In this document: positions 43,401-44,997 of the stretch, one piece after another
How the letters are laid out: the number at the start of each line of letters is the position of its first letter
Position numbering within the stretch: the stretch's first letter is position 1
Origin: Solirubrobacterales bacterium
Lineage (GTDB): Bacteria; Actinomycetota; Thermoleophilia; Solirubrobacterales; 70-9
Assembly: GCA_021154855.1 (NCBI GenBank)
Contig: JAJKHV010000099.1
Coordinates: 1 to 44,997, forward strand
DNA: 44,997 bases
Direction of reading: 5' to 3'
Program-made: the position numbers and the translations under genes
Notes under the pieces: model-generated
The model's database searches: none
Told to the model about the DNA's origin: nothing
The model's input: the letters and a program-made list of their open reading frames with translations, nothing else

Positions 43401-44914
43401 GAGGCATCGCCGCCCATTTCGGAAACATCATGACCGGCCAGGTCTTTTTCGAAGACCACGATATATTCGCCAGGGGCGCCGCCGCTGGCAGGCGTACCCT
43501 TGACGGACGCATTGCCGGCACCATAGAGCGCTTCCAATTCCGCCTGCAACGCAGCGGTCGAGACATCGAAAGGCATTTCGGCGCTGAAGGTCGGTGAGAC
43601 ACCGCCCGTGCTCAGCCTGAAGGTACCCCCGGCAGCTTCGACACTGACGTGCTGAGCCTCGCCCCTGATCCATTCGAAGTGATAGGTGTTGGGGACATTC
43701 TGGGGGTCGATCGTGCCGTGGGCCGTGGCTTCGGTCTCGGTGATCCCGTCGGTTGCCTGGCTCGTGACATCGGGGGCGATACCGCTTGCGACTGGGCCAA
43801 AGACCTTGACCGAGTCGGATGATAGGTCCGAGACGTAGACCCAATCCTTGGCGACGCTGTAAGCGATGCCGCGACCGTCGCCGATCAGGTCGCCCCCAAA
43901 GGGACTGCCGGCGACCTCATTGTCGACGCATCCCGATGTTGCGCACGGCTCGTACTCTTTAAACTTCGATTCGCCGATAGCGAAAATATGGCCGACGGAG
44001 CTCGACTGGTCGATGGTGAGATCGCGGGTCGGCATAGTCGTCAGGAGCGAGTCCGGACCACCCGCGACGTACTTCTCGACGATTGCCGAGAAACAGCAGT
44101 CGGCGACGTAGAGGTCATCGCCCTGGGCGTCGACCGCTATGCGGGTTGGAAGTCCGTTTCCCTCAGGAAGGGAAAATTCACCGATCTGGGCGGGCGGAGC
44201 AGGCGTGCAGCCAGTATTGGCAAACTCGTGGGCTTTGCGGTCCTTCCAATCGGTCAGCCAAACATGCCCCGAGGCGTCAATCGCAAAGCCACGAGGTTCG
44301 ACGGTAGACCTGGGAAGCGTACAACGATAGCGGCCTTCCGAGCTGAAGATATGCAGGGGCCCGGCTTCCTCCTGCACATAGAGGCTCCCATTGGCCGGAT
44401 CAAATGAGGCGCAGGCACTCCCGCTCAGTGGCGGATCATGGACGGCACAGGAATCGTCCACGCCAACATCAGTGAAGGCGGACTCTTTCTCGAAAAAGCC
44501 TTCTACTCCGAAAGCCTCAGCAGGCGTTTCAGAGCCGCTCAGGGACGAAGTTCCCGTCCAGGCAAAGTGCTGGGCTTCGCCTTTGTAGTTGAACTTGTCC
44601 ACGACCCTCTTGGACGCTTCCTGTGTGCCGCCCGGCGTCTGGCCGGTGCCAGCAACGCTGAGCACGTAGACATCGCCGCTTGCTTCATCGATCGTGATCT
44701 CGCGGACTCCAGCGAACTTCCCTGCCGTCGTGTCTTCGCCGTTGAAGCTGAAGAGCAGCGGACGCTGATCGGTGACCGTCCTAGCTGAAGCAGGGCTAAT
44801 TGCTCCAGGGCCGATCGAGGCGATGATCGCAATCATCAGCGCGAGGGCGAGGAGCACAGTGGACCGCCTAAAAAGTCGCGGCACCCCACCGGTTTCTAGT
44901 TCAGCCACTTTCAT
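40493..44914 (-). CDS. Large secreted NHL-like / fibronectin-III-like repeat protein
   Basis: 1473 aa; signal/TM segment; NHL-like blocks (EITIDEASGDVYVLS, RIAVDAQGDDLYVADCC) and FnIII-like NTTYDVRLVGTNTEAEG, NTTYHYRLGLVRN; 4-nt overlap with the next gene. Confidence 0.8.
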   Translation of the reverse strand: MKVAELETGGVPRLFRRSTVLLALALMIAIIASIGPGAISPASARTVTDQRPLLFSFNGEDTTAGKFAGVREITIDEASGDVYVLSVAGTGQTPGGTQEASKRVVDKFNYKGEAQHFAWTGTSSLSGSETPAEAFGVEGFFEKESAFTDVGVDDSCAVHDPPLSGSACASFDPANGSLYVQEEAGPLHIFSSEGRYRCTLPRSTVEPRGFAIDASGHVWLTDWKDRKAHEFANTGCTPAPPAQIGEFSLPEGNGLPTRIAVDAQGDDLYVADCCFSAIVEKYVAGGPDSLLTTMPTRDLTIDQSSSVGHIFAIGESKFKEYEPCATSGCVDNEVAGSPFGGDLIGDGRGIAYSVAKDWVYVSDLSSDSVKVFGPVASGIAPDVTSQATDGITETEATAHGTIDPQNVPNTYHFEWIRGEAQHVSVEAAGGTFRLSTGGVSPTFSAEMPFDVSTAALQAELEALYGAGNASVKGTPASGGAPGEYIVVFEKDLAGHDVSEMGGDASGLTGGAPRVGIRTVTQGQSWGVAEPQPTLPEENARIEPTDSSDHPVSLRLTGLRRNTTYDVRLVGTNTEAEGDPQKRLDAYSTPNTFTTLPPPEPTISEPGLLISDITAESAHVAATVDPQEDETVWQILTSTEAKAGASQAECEGLGPLAFEVAKEATIPFGEPVTVDIETELAGLEHSQTYCVRLIVTNGGGSARADGLFTTKAVMPTDVKLAFAAPRTDTSARLNAYVNPEGETPFTYRFEYSVDGTNWTLLKEAVSKVEAHRQIVVAEEAMDLTPNTTYHYRLGLVRNEAEPGEVPPEVLPAPKTFTTRTTAEMSLPSNAFGEPEKRGIELVNNPDKGNQNARAAELYSGMSPLRGDGEAFLWTVVGGAPGANSGTQATFLATRTVAGWVSRSLVPPASLQVGGGSLTYYPVAARPDFSGFIFQPALPSALTTGPPTYVRLDQSADQQILHSYESPVLFRVDATTDTAHVLIVDPDTGKLEDIGSGSAEEIDLIPPPTAPLGVPRAGGSRPACGLEPEGSSFFGPGGGGGAASQFQFGYHRMSITDASRVYFQVHPDSTYPSCNGPWALYERNREANPQTTTPIVSPALATNDTAIIRTTPDGHGAYFVTSAKLSSADKNSDIDVYQWAEATGKDTCLTCGVENEVGQKITDADLSAFNNGPLPVLVSDDFSHIYFNSTERLIPHVGVQGQLNLYVLSAGKVRFVASSVSASQSMQLSSDGNVLSFRSGVPLTADMIAPQCPVLGEGNGSQTGACNELFLYDDRGGSIECVSCRDGAATVSSVSLSSFGKPFQTSADGSTVSFTTAESLVPLDVNSSPDLYEWRNGSIRLITDGVTRYPIGLAAPIPQAVDSNGSNIAFSVASSALTGFERDGLANLYDARIGGGFTPPSPVEHCSEESCQGPLQAAPPSPQPGSAAYKGRGNVPPPRPCRPNKARRHSKCARRHSHKHKKHHHRRPARKGETK

Positions 44915-44997
44915 ACCTCACAATGCGACCAGAGTTGTCCCGGTTGGGTGCTGCGCCTGTAACGTATGCTCGGCGCAGCACCCAGACACACTATTCC

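Overview
GC-rich actinobacterial-type DNA, probably Thermoleophilia/Solirubrobacterales judging by the secreted-protein families. It looks like part of an integrated conjugative element next to chromosomal-type sequence. Left arm (+): SCO6880-like T4SS protein, VirB4/TraC-like ATPase, VirD4/TraG-like coupling protein, two secreted or membrane proteins. Next come a MobF (TrwC/TraI-like) relaxase-helicase on the - strand and, beside it, an intergenic region dense in inverted repeats that is a good oriT candidate (~13.87-14.14 kb). To the right of that lies a 'leading-region'-like run of - strand genes: thermonuclease, divergent SSB, SSB, ArdC-like antirestriction protein, two tandem paralogs, a small plasmid-type protein, an orphan ParB and a zinc-ribbon protein. 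The most interesting signal is not a gene. At least six, and probably eight, long structured inverted repeats each sit in front of an individual gene, most of them 9-13 nt upstream of its Shine-Dalgarno. They share a design: two arms that can pair over up to 21 bp, an RBS-proximal arm that usually forms its own hairpin, and an apical hairpin closed by a C(GNA)G triloop on the + strand, with compensatory changes between copies. Their place beside the relaxase/oriT and their strand polarity suggest single-stranded-DNA promoters (Frpo/ssi-like) or a shared RNA leader regulating early-entry genes. Also present: an RHS polymorphic toxin with a small membrane protein downstream (candidate immunity), two truncated tRNA 3' halves (His-like and Met) marking probable att sites, and a small cargo region between them with two proteins carrying HEPN-like RxnH motifs. 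All calls come from reading sequence and translations; no homology search or folding program was run.
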